A stretch of DNA of 48,010 nt from Bacteroidota bacterium (GCA_022708025.1 JAKIZM010000022.1:1-48010), one strand, 5' to 3'; shown: positions 1 to 9,309, counted from the stretch's first letter. The notes: generated from the sequence alone by a model not told the origin. Translations and numbers: made by a program.

Positions 1-168
1 GTATATGATGTTTTGGGAAGAGAAGCTGCATCTCTTATAGATTCTTATAAAGAAGCAGGCTCTCATAGTATAAAGTTTGATGCATCAAATCTTACAAGCG
101 GGATATATTTTTATCAGTTAAAAGCCGGTGAATATATTGAAACGAAAAAATTGATATTGCAGAAGTAA
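1..168 (+). CDS. C-terminal end of a T9SS-sorted secreted protein (partial)
   Basis: The frame is open from base 1 to TAA at 166-168 and encodes the last 55 residues of a protein whose 5' part lies outside the window. The fragment reads VYDVLGREAASL, then SGIYFYQLKAGEY, and ends in KKLILQK. This is the second half of the Ignavibacteria/Chlorobi-type T9SS type A sorting domain, as in the complete genes at 16606-20616, 20804-22600 and 44896-47328. In that family the domain directs the protein across the outer membrane through the Por secretion system and is then removed. What the mature protein does cannot be judged from here. A strong terminator follows 12 bases after the stop. Confidence 0.85.
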   Translation, partial: VYDVLGREAASLIDSYKEAGSHSIKFDASNLTSGIYFYQLKAGEYIETKKLILQK

Positions 169-180
169 GAATCAATCTAT

Positions 181-213
181 ACAAACCCAATTCCTTTGAG
201 GAATTGGGTTTGT
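181..213 (+). terminator. Hairpin terminator after the partial T9SS gene
   Basis: A perfect 14-bp stem (181-194 with 200-213) closes on the 5-base loop TTTGA. It lies 12 bases downstream of the stop codon of the partial gene. There is no long T-run after it, so the rho-independent reading rests on stem strength and position. Confidence 0.6.
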
Positions 214-259
214 CATTAGAAAGAAATTTGGTTTGTCATTAGAAAGAAATTTGGTTTGT
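207..259 (+). repeat. Short tandem duplication, 23-bp unit
   Basis: Two identical 23-bp units (207-229 and 230-252), beginning GGTTTGTCATTAG, are followed by the first 7 bases of a third. The first unit overlaps the 3' arm of the terminator hairpin at 181-213, so the duplication seems to have started in that arm. The rest of 169-471 holds an 8-bp hairpin (GAACGAAC at 291-298 with GTTCGTTC at 303-310) and the candidate operator at 438-468, but no convincing gene. Confidence 0.7.
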
Positions 260-437
260 TGTTCTAAAGCATTTATTCTGCTATCATCCGGAACGAACAG
301 GAGTTCGTTCACTACAATGAAAAATAAAATTTATGACATCGCCGGCAATCAGCCTATTTTACCGCCTTTCAAGCATTAATCCTTTCATAATTCTTTACTT
401 TCAACCAAAAACAAAATCACTTATTTTAGTGCACAAA

Positions 438-468
438 ACTGTATTTAGTAACTAAGTTACTGTATTTA
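438..468 (+). promoter_or_regulatory. Candidate operator before the partner-switching operon
   Basis: Two exact copies of ACTGTATTTA (438-447 and 459-468) have starts 21 bp apart, about two helical turns. Between them sits the odd palindrome AGTAACT-A-AGTTACT (447-461). The block ends four bases before the GTG start at 472. The arrangement fits a dimeric regulator binding one face of the helix. No regulator is identified, and the site could also overlap the promoter or the ribosome-binding region. Confidence 0.4.
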
Positions 469-471
469 ATA

Positions 472-2538
472 GTGAACGGATACAAAATAAATTCAAATTT
501 GAGCTGGTGGATAATTGGAATTTTATCTTTTTCAATTATTCTTTTCAGAATTTTATTTTTTTCAAGAGAGTCGTATTTATTTTTTATCATAAACGATTTA
601 ATTGTAATTCCCCTGATTGTTATAACAATACTTGTTATAATCCGGAAGATTAAACGTTCAGAAGCTCATCCCACGGCACTTGTTTTAAATTCGGGTATTA
701 TTGTTGCGTTTGCTTTTCTTGTTTTGCTTTTCTCAGAACCAATTTTAAGCAGCTTTTCTATCAATACAGCGGTTTTAAAATTAAACCCCGGATTATTTCA
801 AAATATCATTCTTAGTTTATACTCATTGATGTTTATTGCCATAACATCGTTTTGGTTTGCAACAATAAAGGAATTGTATTTTTACAAAAGATATCGTTCA
901 AATCACATTTACTTTCAACTGATGATTATCTTTATTGTGCTCACTTCAGTTACAAGTTTTGCATTAAAGGGCGGACAGTATAATTACATTAACGATACTT
1001 TTAAAATTATTACTTCTATACTTATCGTTTTCAATTCATTAAAAATCTCGTGGATAGCATTTGTATCAAAAAAAGAAAAAATATCTCTGCTTCTTCAATC
1101 AATTATTATAGCAATTTTGTTCAGCCTGAATTTAGCTAATATTAATTCAAGCAGTTTTGGTGGAAAAATACTTGCTGATTTTTCTCCGTCTTTTTATTCT
1201 TTTTATTCTCTGATCTTATTGTATGGTGTAATTTATTTTAGTGTTCTGTTCTTTACTACTTTATTCCACATTCCCACAGCAGAAGCTTATGATAGGAAAG
1301 CAAAAGAAGTATCATCGCTGCAGTATTTCAGTAAACTTATTAATCAGGTTCTTGATTTTGATGATCTGGCAGACACTATAACAGATCTTGTTACAAAGGT
1401 AAGCGGTGCTGATTCAGCATGGATGATAATAGAAAATAACAATGAGCCAAAAACAATTGCCAATAAAAATATTGCTTATATCGATGCTGATCTTATTAAC
1501 AATTATTTACTGGAAAATGGTTTGTGTGGAAAAATTTCTGAAACAAAAATTTGTTCGTTAACTAAATTTACGGACAGAACTAAATTATCAGAAAAATTCA
1601 GTAGTGTAGCAATTACTCCGTTAAAAGGTATTGACAATCAAAAAAGATATTTAATTGCTGCACGTAAAAATGATCTGCTGTTTTTTGAAGAAGATAAAAC
1701 TGCTATAAATACTTTTGCAGACTATGCTTCCGTAGCTATTGAGAATTCATTACTTCTTGAACAATCAATTGAGAAACAGCGGCTTGAGAAGGAACTTGAT
1801 GTAGCCCGCGACATTCAAAAGAAAATACTTCCTGAAAAAAATCCTGAGGTAAACAATCTCTCAATTTCATCTTTCTTTATTCCTGCTTTTGAAGTAGGAG
1901 GAGATTATTATGATTTTTTTGAAATAAGCAAAAACAAATTAGGATTTATTATTGCAGATGTTTCAGGTAAGGGAATTTCTGCTGCCTTTATTATGGCAGA
2001 AGTAAAAGGAATCTTCAACTCATTAAGCAGAATGATTGAAACACCTAAGCAGATATTAGAGAAGGCAAATGAAATATTACTACAGAGATTAAATAAAAGA
2101 AGTTTTGTAAGTGCTTTATATGGGATTATTGATTCTGAGAAAGAGGAATTAACATTTGCACGCGCCGGACACTGTCCTGCATTATTGGTAAGGGAAAATA
2201 AAATCCAATCATTTAAACCCTTTGGAATAGGTTTGGGTCTTGCAAATAATTCTGATTTCAATAATCATCTTGAAGAGATAAAAATAAATCTAATGGATAA
2301 AGACACATTGATATTTTATACTGATGGAATCACTGAGGCAAAGAATGAAAAGCTTGAGGATTTTGGTGAAGAACGCTTTTCAGATATTCTTGTTGAGAAT
2401 TCAGATAAAAATGTTAATGAAATAGCGGATGAAGTAATAAAAGAAGTATCATTATTTTCAAGCAGCCATCATCAATATGATGATATAACTTTAATTATAT
2501 TAAAGTGGAATAAAAAAAATAATTCAAACGGAGTTTAA
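472..2538 (+). CDS. Membrane-anchored GAF-SpoIIE/RsbU-type PP2C phosphatase
   Basis: The 688-residue protein starts at GTG. Residues 1-270 hold about eight hydrophobic segments, residues ~283-430 look like a GAF sensor domain, and residues ~440-685 form a SpoIIE/RsbU PP2C phosphatase. Metal-binding motifs are all present: GGDYYD at 476-481, ADVSGKG at 495-501, TDG at 617-619 and DD at 670-671. The segment before the phosphatase (ELDVARDIQKKILP) is the helical linker typical of this family. Such enzymes dephosphorylate a phospho-STAS anti-anti-sigma factor. The STAS gene starts two bases after this stop, which supports it as the substrate. The membrane part is presumably the sensor input; its signal is unknown. 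No strong Shine-Dalgarno precedes the GTG, and a direct-repeat/palindrome block abuts it. Confidence 0.92.
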   Translation: MNGYKINSNLSWWIIGILSFSIILFRILFFSRESYLFFIINDLIVIPLIVITILVIIRKIKRSEAHPTALVLNSGIIVAFAFLVLLFSEPILSSFSINTAVLKLNPGLFQNIILSLYSLMFIAITSFWFATIKELYFYKRYRSNHIYFQLMIIFIVLTSVTSFALKGGQYNYINDTFKIITSILIVFNSLKISWIAFVSKKEKISLLLQSIIIAILFSLNLANINSSSFGGKILADFSPSFYSFYSLILLYGVIYFSVLFFTTLFHIPTAEAYDRKAKEVSSLQYFSKLINQVLDFDDLADTITDLVTKVSGADSAWMIIENNNEPKTIANKNIAYIDADLINNYLLENGLCGKISETKICSLTKFTDRTKLSEKFSSVAITPLKGIDNQKRYLIAARKNDLLFFEEDKTAINTFADYASVAIENSLLLEQSIEKQRLEKELDVARDIQKKILPEKNPEVNNLSISSFFIPAFEVGGDYYDFFEISKNKLGFIIADVSGKGISAAFIMAEVKGIFNSLSRMIETPKQILEKANEILLQRLNKRSFVSALYGIIDSEKEELTFARAGHCPALLVRENKIQSFKPFGIGLGLANNSDFNNHLEEIKINLMDKDTLIFYTDGITEAKNEKLEDFGEERFSDILVENSDKNVNEIADEVIKEVSLFSSSHHQYDDITLIILKWNKKNNSNGV

Positions 2539-2540
2539 AA

Positions 2541-2891
2541 ATGGCAGATTTCAACACCTCGATTAAAGAACAAGGTGATGTTAGCATTATAAATCTTAAA
2601 GGTTACCTTGATGCACATACTGCACCTATGCTCGAAAATAATTTTGTAAATCTGATTAGCAAAAACAAATTTAAGATTGTTGTTGATTTCAAAGAACTTG
2701 CATACATAAGCAGTGCAGGACTCGGAGTTTTTATGGCTTATGTTGAAGAGATAAGGCAAAACAAGGGGGATATTAAATTATCTGGTATGAGTGAAAAGGT
2801 TTACAATATCTTCGATCTGCTGGGTTTTCCTTTGCTTTATGAAATCTTTAATTCAGAAGAAGAAGCAATTAAGAAATTTTCAGAAAAATAA
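2541..2891 (+). CDS. STAS-domain anti-anti-sigma factor (SpoIIAA/RsbV-like)
   Basis: This is a single-domain 116-residue STAS protein, the normal length for the SpoIIAA/RsbV family. The phospho-acceptor region reads AYISSAGLGVF (residues 54-64), with Ser57 and Ser58 as the candidate phosphorylated serines. In the known mechanism the unphosphorylated STAS protein captures the anti-sigma kinase and frees its partner. The phosphorylated form is inactive until a PP2C phosphatase restores it. The gene lies two bases after one phosphatase gene and four bases before the kinase gene, so substrate, kinase and phosphatases are likely made together. The final target (sigma factor or another effector) is not in the window. 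Confidence 0.93.
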   Translation: MADFNTSIKEQGDVSIINLKGYLDAHTAPMLENNFVNLISKNKFKIVVDFKELAYISSAGLGVFMAYVEEIRQNKGDIKLSGMSEKVYNIFDLLGFPLLYEIFNSEEEAIKKFSEK

Positions 2892-2895
2892 AATC

Positions 2896-3336
2896 GTGAA
2901 AACAAACGAATTAAAAGTTAAAAGCAAAACTGAAAATTTATCAATTATAAGAGATTTCGTCAGCTCTTATGCAGCCGATGCAGGAATAGCTTCTGATATT
3001 ATTGAAAATATTATCCTTGCTGTTGATGAAGCCTGCACTAATATTATTAAACACGCTTATCATTCTGTACCTGATGGTGAAATTATAATTAAACTTAAAT
3101 TGTCAGGTAAAAAATTTATAGTTACTATTAAAGATTACGGTAATTCATTCTCACCGGAAAAAATTCCGGAACCTGATTTGCAAAAGTATTACAGACAGAA
3201 AAAAGTCGGCGGACTTGGTATGTATCTGATGAAAACACTGATGGATGATGTTAAATATCATTCTGTGCCGGGTAAATACAACGAAGTATTGCTTTCCAAA
3301 AGTATTAAAATAGGAAAAAGCAATGTCAGACAATGA
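2896..3336 (+). CDS. RsbW/SpoIIAB-like anti-sigma serine kinase (HATPase)
   Basis: I place the start at GTG 2896, giving 146 residues. The frame is open back to 2791, but that would overlap the STAS gene by about 100 bases and add non-homologous sequence. GHKL ATPase motifs are clear: an N-box in ILAVDEACTNIIKHAY, a G1 box in IKDYGNSFSP and a G2 box in KKVGGLGMYLMKTL. The family phosphorylates STAS partners on Ser and sequesters a sigma factor or other target. The last 14 bases overlap the start of the next phosphatase gene (ATG 3323), which suggests translational coupling of kinase and opposing phosphatase. No sigma factor gene is adjacent, so the output may be a non-sigma target. Confidence 0.88.
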   Translation: MKTNELKVKSKTENLSIIRDFVSSYAADAGIASDIIENIILAVDEACTNIIKHAYHSVPDGEIIIKLKLSGKKFIVTIKDYGNSFSPEKIPEPDLQKYYRQKKVGGLGMYLMKTLMDDVKYHSVPGKYNEVLLSKSIKIGKSNVRQ

Positions 3337-5002
3337 GAGTTTAAAAGTCAGAAGAAATCTTACTGCGCTTGTTGAATTCAGCAGAGTGATAAACTCAAGT
3401 CTTGACCTCAACTTTATACTGAACAATGTTTTATTAACCTGTCTTGGTAAGTTTTTAGCAACCAAAGGTATTATTGCACTTAAAAAAAATAACAAACTTT
3501 TACTAAGAGCTCAGAAAGGAATTACCGAAAAGGGAATCAAAGATTTTCCGGAAATTATTATTGATGAAAGTTGTATCATAAACGATAAACTTACTGAATA
3601 TTTTATTTATAATAATCTGGTTGCTGCTGAAAAAATCAGTTCATCAAATGAATGTTTAGGAATTGTATCACTTGGTGAAAAATTAAATAAACAGCCTTAC
3701 AGTAAGGATGATCTTGAATTTTTAAAAACTATTCTCAACATCGCTTCTTCAGCAATACAAAATTCTTTAATCGTTGAGGAATTAAAAATAGTTAACCGCG
3801 AACTTGATTCAAGAATCCAAAGATTGAGCTCACTTTTTGAACTGAGTAAAGAATTTGGTTTGTATTCTGAATCAACAAGGGTTACAAGATTGCTGATGTT
3901 TTCTTTAATCGGTCAGTTTATGGTTCAGAAATATGCTTTGTTAAGATTTGATGGAACTGATATTGAAATTATCGAACCTAAAATTCCGGTTGACGAATTA
4001 TTATCTAATCTGCGAAAATATGATTATCAGAAAATCGAGTCTTCTCTTAACAAAACTCAGGTAGCTTTACTTTATCCTGAACTTTTTGAAATGGGAATCG
4101 ATGTGATTGTTCCAATGCAGATAAGAGGGAAAACCAAAGGAATAATTATTTTGGGCAGAAGACTCAACAATGCTGATTACACAGATTCAGATATTGAATT
4201 TATTTTTTCAGTTGGCAGTCTGGCAATTATATCTTTGGAGAACAGAAGATTATTCAGAGAAGCTTTAGAAAAACAGAAGCTTGAAGAGGAATTAGATCTA
4301 GCGAGAGAAATACAAAGAAACTTATTACCGCAAACCATTCCGGTTCATAAAAATTTTGAGATTGCGGCAATAAATATTACATCTCAACAGGTTGGCGGAG
4401 ATTACTATGATATCATTAAACTTGATAATGAAAATTACTGCATTGCAATTGCTGATGTTTCTGGTAAAGGTGTTCCTGCTTCGTTACTGATGGCAAATCT
4501 ACAGGCATTTTTACAGGTTATTTGCAGACAGAATATTCCGATTGCTGATGCAACGGGTTTACTGAATAATCTTATATCTGAAAATACTGCTGATGGAAAA
4601 TTTATTACATTTTTCTGGGGAATGTTAAATGATGAAAAACGAACGTTAACTTATGTTAATGCCGGACATAATCCTCCGTTACTTATCAGGGATGGTTCAA
4701 TTATTAAACTAGAAGCAGGGGGAATAATATTAGGAGTTATGAAAACGTTAATGCCATATAATTCCGAACTAATCCAGTTGCAAAAAGATGATGTGCTTGT
4801 ACTGTTTACAGATGGAATTTCTGAAGCAATGAATAAAAAAGGTGAAGAGTTTTCTGATTCCTTTCTGGAATCAATTTGTTTAAAATCTGCCGGTTATTCT
4901 GCTGATATAATATTAAATGAAATTAAATGTGAAGTTAAAAGATTTGCTGAAGGAACAACTCAGTCAGATGATATTACATTGGTTGTTTTGAAGGCTAAAT
5001 AA
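3323..5002 (+). CDS. Cytoplasmic double-GAF SpoIIE/RsbU-type phosphatase
   Basis: The 559-residue protein has no hydrophobic segments. Two GAF-like regions (about 10-155 and 165-310) precede a helical linker (LEEELDLAREIQRNLLP) and a SpoIIE PP2C domain (about 330-557). The catalytic motifs are GGDYYD 358-363, ADVSGKG 377-383, TDG 496-498 and DD 549-550. It is the soluble counterpart of the two membrane phosphatases in the operon and so probably answers to a cytoplasmic ligand or protein. The start overlaps the kinase gene by 14 bases. The first GAF region is rather divergent and has no recognisable ligand-binding signature, so its ligand cannot be guessed. Confidence 0.92.
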   Translation: MSDNESLKVRRNLTALVEFSRVINSSLDLNFILNNVLLTCLGKFLATKGIIALKKNNKLLLRAQKGITEKGIKDFPEIIIDESCIINDKLTEYFIYNNLVAAEKISSSNECLGIVSLGEKLNKQPYSKDDLEFLKTILNIASSAIQNSLIVEELKIVNRELDSRIQRLSSLFELSKEFGLYSESTRVTRLLMFSLIGQFMVQKYALLRFDGTDIEIIEPKIPVDELLSNLRKYDYQKIESSLNKTQVALLYPELFEMGIDVIVPMQIRGKTKGIIILGRRLNNADYTDSDIEFIFSVGSLAIISLENRRLFREALEKQKLEEELDLAREIQRNLLPQTIPVHKNFEIAAINITSQQVGGDYYDIIKLDNENYCIAIADVSGKGVPASLLMANLQAFLQVICRQNIPIADATGLLNNLISENTADGKFITFFWGMLNDEKRTLTYVNAGHNPPLLIRDGSIIKLEAGGIILGVMKTLMPYNSELIQLQKDDVLVLFTDGISEAMNKKGEEFSDSFLESICLKSAGYSADIILNEIKCEVKRFAEGTTQSDDITLVVLKAK

Positions 5003-5019
5003 ATTTTTCGATTTATACA

Positions 5020-7596
5020 ATGAATATCTTTAAAAAATTCTTTTTAAAACATAGATTAACTATTGCATCCGGGGTTTCGATAATTCTCGCATTTATCGGT
5101 GTCTTATCTATTTATTATACTTTAAATGTCAGGGTTCAATCAAATGACGAATGTTTATGGATTTCAAAAGAAGTTACTAAAGATTCTGTTGAAATTATTT
5201 TTGATAAAGTAAAAGTAGATGGTGTTTCCTGGAATGCCGGTATCCGCGATGGTGATAAACTCTTAGAAATAAATCATATTAAACTAAAAGGTGATTCACT
5301 ATTTAAAAGTACAACTCAAGCTCAAACTATATTGAATAAATATGAAAATGGCGAGCTTGCTGATTATACTATTATGAAACCATCTGGTGAGATAATAGAA
5401 ACCAAAGTTGTTGTAAAAAAACTTGTTCAGTTTGGCTCATTATCTTCAGAAATAAGCGCTTTGCTGTTTTTACTAATTGGTTTTATAGTTTACAGTGCTA
5501 AGCCTGATGGTCTATCACAAAAATTATTTTTCGCTCTGGGTGTTACAAGTATTTTATCTGCTGCCAATGTTCTTTTCCCGTTCGATTATCTTTTTGTTCA
5601 ATATATAAAAGAACATCCGATTATTTCTGCTATAGATGTTACAATTATCATCTCTAGTCAGGTATTTGGTCCAATCATATTGCTTTACTTTATGTGGACT
5701 TTCCCAACTCCTTTTAGATTTGCTGAAAAAAAATCAGTCAAACTAGTATTACTAATACTAACTTTATTTTTAAGCTTAATAGGTATTGCCTTGGCGGTAT
5801 CTTTGTATTTTACACGCTTTGAATCAATAAGTTGGTTTAGAGTTTATCAAGATGTGGTTGGAGCATTATTGATAGCTATTTACGGGATTTCCTGGGTTTC
5901 TCTTATTATCCAATATATCCGTGAAAGAAATAAAGATCTTAAAAAGCCTTTATTCATTTTTGTTCTTGCTTTTACGTTTGCCATTTTTATCCATATTTAT
6001 GTTGGAACTATCGCTCCGGCAATTTCTGATACAGTTTTTAATTCGCCTGAATATTATATGCCGATTATACTTTATGTATTTGTTCCATTAGCTTTTGCGT
6101 ATGCGATATTTAAATATCATTTGCTTGATGTAAGTGTAGTCGTACGAAACACTATTATTTACGGTGCTGCAATGGCAACAATAGCAGGGATTTATTTTGT
6201 TGTGATTTATTTACTCGGGCAATGGATTGGTAATTTGTTTGGTACAGAAAGTCAGGGATTTGTTGCCGGTATTCTGTTTTTGATTTTTGCATTCGTTTTT
6301 CAATCAACTAAAGACAGGTTCCAGAATTTTTTAACAAAGAAATTTTATCCCGAACAATTCGCATATCAGAAAGTGTTAATTCAATTCAGCAATGATGTTG
6401 CAACAGTTGTAGGCAGTGAAAAAATATTGGATATTACTGCGGCAACCTTTGTTGAAGCACTAAGAATAAACAAGTTTGGTATTCTCATTAAAGATTATAA
6501 AAAAGATATTTTATTTCTTGCCCGTGGGATTGGCTTTTCAAATTCAGATTTGATAATTGAAAAATCTAATCTGATTTCTATGGTTGATGAAAAATCAATC
6601 TATACTCAGTATCCGGTAATTGAGCAGCAGGATTTTAAAAATGCATTTCCCGGTAGTTCTGAAAAATTAATTGAAGAAAATATTTATACTGTTATTCCGA
6701 TGATAGTAAAATCAAAAGTTGTTGGAGCATTATTATTTGGATTAAAATATTCAGGCTCAAAGTTTGGCGGCAAAGATATCGAACTGCTTAATGCGGCAGC
6801 AAATCAAATAGCAGTTGCACTTGAAAATGCAAGATTATATCAGTTGGAAACTGAAAAGATAAAAATTGAACGCGATCTTGATCTTGCAAGAAAAATTCAA
6901 CAAGGATTATTACCAAGAGCAATTCCGAAAATTAATGGTTTAGATATTAGCGGTCAGATGATTCCGGCAATGCAGGTGGGCGGTGATTATTTTGACCTGA
7001 TTCAGATATCAGATACTAAATTGTTTGTTGCTGTTGGTGATGTTTCAGGAAAAGGGCTATCAGCAGCACTTTATATGACGAAACTTCAAACAATGATTCA
7101 GATAGCAACCAAAATTAGTATAAGTCCGAAAGATATTTTAATTGAAGTAAATAAAAGATTATACGAATCAATGGAACGGAGCTGGTTCGTTACGCTTACT
7201 CTTGCTTTATTCAATATAGAAAATCATACTGTAAAGTTTTGCAGAGCCGGACATCTGCCGCTTATTACAGCTACTAACGGAAAAGTTGAAGCAATAAAAA
7301 GTGAAGGTATCGGACTCGGATTAGAAAAAGGTGATGTATTTGAACGGACGCTAAAAGAAGAAGAGATTAAGATAAAATCCAAACAGATTATTGCGTTTTT
7401 TTCTGATGGCATTACAGAAGCAATGAATGAAAAAGATGAATTATTCGGTGATGAAAAACTTAATGAATTAATTAAAGATAGCACTGAATATTCTTCAGAA
7501 AAACTTATGCTGAATGTATGGGAAGCAGTAAAAAACTTCCGCGGCTCAACCCCTCCGAATGATGATATGACAATGGTTGTTGTGAAAGTGAAGTAA
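5020..7596 (+). CDS. PDZ-multi-TM-GAF-SpoIIE phosphatase
   Basis: The 858-residue protein begins with a transmembrane segment (~13-33). A PDZ-like region follows (~45-125, with WNAGIRDGDKLLEINH), then about eight more membrane segments to ~430, a GAF domain (~450-605) and a SpoIIE PP2C domain (~625-856). Catalytic motifs are GGDYFD 654-659, GDVSGKG 673-679, SDG 795-797 and DD 848-849. The PDZ-like part is probably periplasmic and could read out a peptide or protein terminus, though this is inference from topology. It is the third phosphatase of the cluster and begins 17 bases after the second ends. All three probably act on the single STAS protein at 2541-2891, so the operon can integrate several signals. 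Confidence 0.92.
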   Translation: MNIFKKFFLKHRLTIASGVSIILAFIGVLSIYYTLNVRVQSNDECLWISKEVTKDSVEIIFDKVKVDGVSWNAGIRDGDKLLEINHIKLKGDSLFKSTTQAQTILNKYENGELADYTIMKPSGEIIETKVVVKKLVQFGSLSSEISALLFLLIGFIVYSAKPDGLSQKLFFALGVTSILSAANVLFPFDYLFVQYIKEHPIISAIDVTIIISSQVFGPIILLYFMWTFPTPFRFAEKKSVKLVLLILTLFLSLIGIALAVSLYFTRFESISWFRVYQDVVGALLIAIYGISWVSLIIQYIRERNKDLKKPLFIFVLAFTFAIFIHIYVGTIAPAISDTVFNSPEYYMPIILYVFVPLAFAYAIFKYHLLDVSVVVRNTIIYGAAMATIAGIYFVVIYLLGQWIGNLFGTESQGFVAGILFLIFAFVFQSTKDRFQNFLTKKFYPEQFAYQKVLIQFSNDVATVVGSEKILDITAATFVEALRINKFGILIKDYKKDILFLARGIGFSNSDLIIEKSNLISMVDEKSIYTQYPVIEQQDFKNAFPGSSEKLIEENIYTVIPMIVKSKVVGALLFGLKYSGSKFGGKDIELLNAAANQIAVALENARLYQLETEKIKIERDLDLARKIQQGLLPRAIPKINGLDISGQMIPAMQVGGDYFDLIQISDTKLFVAVGDVSGKGLSAALYMTKLQTMIQIATKISISPKDILIEVNKRLYESMERSWFVTLTLALFNIENHTVKFCRAGHLPLITATNGKVEAIKSEGIGLGLEKGDVFERTLKEEEIKIKSKQIIAFFSDGITEAMNEKDELFGDEKLNELIKDSTEYSSEKLMLNVWEAVKNFRGSTPPNDDMTMVVVKVK

Positions 7597-7628
7597 ATTT
7601 TTCAAAATTTCTTTTCCTTTCCTATAAG

Positions 7629-7650
7629 CTTTTCTTTAATTTTAGAAAAG
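7629..7650 (+). terminator. Weak hairpin between phosphatase operon and hsdM
   Basis: CTTTTCT (7629-7635) pairs with AGAAAAG (7644-7650) around an AT-rich 8-base loop, 33 bases after the phosphatase stop. It is an A/T-only stem apart from two pairs, so this is a weak call. It is the only structure separating the partner-switching operon from the restriction island. Confidence 0.3.
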
Positions 7651-7683
7651 TAAATTATTATTTCAATTTGACAAATCTGCTAA

Positions 7684-9267
7684 ATGGGAAACAATAACAA
7701 CTCTAAATCCCTTGAATCCTGGATATGGGATGCCGCGTGTGCTATCAGAGGAGCGCAAGACGCACCGAAGTATAAAGACTTTATTCTACCGCTTATTTTT
7801 GTAAAAAGACTTTGTGATGTATTTGATGACGAAGTACAGAGGATTACTGATAAGATCGGTGGGAAAGAAAAAGCACTAAAGCTTATTGAAAAAGACAGGA
7901 AGCTAATACGTTTTTATATTCCATTACGACCTGAAAATATTGAAGACGCTACCTGGTCTGTTATCCGTAAACTTTCAACAAAGATCGGTGAAGAACTGAC
8001 TAATAAGCTCAGAGATATCGCAAGAGAAAACCCGCGCTTGCAGGGAATTATAGACAGAGTAGATTTTAACGCAACGACTCACGGACAAAGAGATATTGAT
8101 GACGACAAACTCAGCAATTTGATTGAAGAAATCAGCAAAAAAAGATTAGGTCTTAAAGATGTAGAACCTGATATAATCGGCAGAAGCTATGAATATTTAA
8201 TTAGAAAATTTGCTGAAGGCGGCGGACAAAGTGCAGGTGAGTTTTATACACCGAAAGAAGTTGGAATTATTATGGCTCGTATTCTTGATCCTGAACCAGG
8301 ACAGGAAATTTATGATCCTTGCTGTGGTTCTGCTGGATTGCTTATCAAATGCCAGTTGGTACTTCAAGAAAAGATGCACTTAAGAAGCAAAGAAAAGTAC
8401 GCACCACTTCAGTTATACGGACAGGAATATATTTCAAGTACTTGGGCAATGGCTAATATGAATATGGTCATTCACGATATGGAAGGTACTATTGAAATTG
8501 GCGACACAATGAACTTACCAAAATTCCGTGAATCCGCTACTTCGGGAAAAGAGAGAAATAAACTTAAAAAGTTTGATCTTGTTACAGCTAATCCTATGTG
8601 GAATCAATCTGCGTTTAACCAGAGCACTTATGAAAATGATGAGCTTGATAGATTCGTTGCTGGTTTTCCTCCAAACGGAACAGCAGATTGGGGATGGGTA
8701 CAACATATTTTAGCTTCATTAAATGAATCCGCCAAAGGCGGTGGAAGAGCAGGAATTGTTCTTGATACGGGAGCAGTCTCAAGAGGATCCGGAAATCAAA
8801 GTACTAACAGGGAAAAAGAAATCAGAAAATGGTTTGTTGAACAGGATTTGATTGAAGGTGTTTTATACTTACCAGAAAATCTTTTTTATAATACATCAGC
8901 ACCGGGAATAATTTTATTTCTTAATAAGAAAAAATCAAGAGAAAGAAAGAATAAAATACTTCTGATAAATGCCTCCAAAGAGTTTCAGAAAGGACAGCCA
9001 AAAAATTTTATTCCTGATGAAAACCAGAATAAAATTGTTGAGACTTATTTAAACTGGAAAGAAGTTGATAAGTTCAGTAAGATTATTGATAAAGATGAAA
9101 TTGTTAAAAATGATTATAACTTATCACCAACACGATATATACATACAGCAGAAGAAGAAACATACAGACCCATTGGTGAAATACTTGAGGACTTAAAAGG
9201 ACTTGAACAGGAACAAAAAGAAATTGATAAAGAGTTAAAAGATATTTTTAAGAAGCTAGGGTATTAA
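7684..9267 (+). CDS. hsdM: Type I restriction-modification DNA methyltransferase subunit HsdM
   Basis: The 527-residue protein has an HsdM N-terminal helical domain (~5-150) and an N6-adenine methyltransferase domain (~165-475). The SAM-binding motif I is DPCCGSAGL at 211-219. The catalytic motif IV reads NPMW at 303-306 where most family members have NPPF/Y. Together with HsdS it transfers a methyl group from SAM to adenine in a bipartite recognition site, and with HsdR it forms the restriction enzyme. hsdS and hsdR follow downstream on the same strand with accessory genes between them. The start ATG is preceded by TTGACAAATCTGCTAA, with no clear ribosome-binding site. The second Pro of motif IV is replaced by Met; the aromatic residue remains, so activity is plausible. 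Confidence 0.95.
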   Translation: MGNNNNSKSLESWIWDAACAIRGAQDAPKYKDFILPLIFVKRLCDVFDDEVQRITDKIGGKEKALKLIEKDRKLIRFYIPLRPENIEDATWSVIRKLSTKIGEELTNKLRDIARENPRLQGIIDRVDFNATTHGQRDIDDDKLSNLIEEISKKRLGLKDVEPDIIGRSYEYLIRKFAEGGGQSAGEFYTPKEVGIIMARILDPEPGQEIYDPCCGSAGLLIKCQLVLQEKMHLRSKEKYAPLQLYGQEYISSTWAMANMNMVIHDMEGTIEIGDTMNLPKFRESATSGKERNKLKKFDLVTANPMWNQSAFNQSTYENDELDRFVAGFPPNGTADWGWVQHILASLNESAKGGGRAGIVLDTGAVSRGSGNQSTNREKEIRKWFVEQDLIEGVLYLPENLFYNTSAPGIILFLNKKKSRERKNKILLINASKEFQKGQPKNFIPDENQNKIVETYLNWKEVDKFSKIIDKDEIVKNDYNLSPTRYIHTAEEETYRPIGEILEDLKGLEQEQKEIDKELKDIFKKLGY

Positions 9268-9309
9268 TTTGAAGCCGTTGAAACGGTTGTTAATTGTTTT
9301 TGGTTTATA

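Noticed and set aside
317..379. 20-codon frame in the first intergenic region
   Set aside because: No ribosome-binding site and no similarity that I recognise; too short to support.
2791..2895. Longer N-terminus of the RsbW-like kinase starting at ATG 2791
   Set aside because: It would overlap most of the STAS 3' end out of frame, and the added residues do not look like this family. GTG 2896 gives the expected length.
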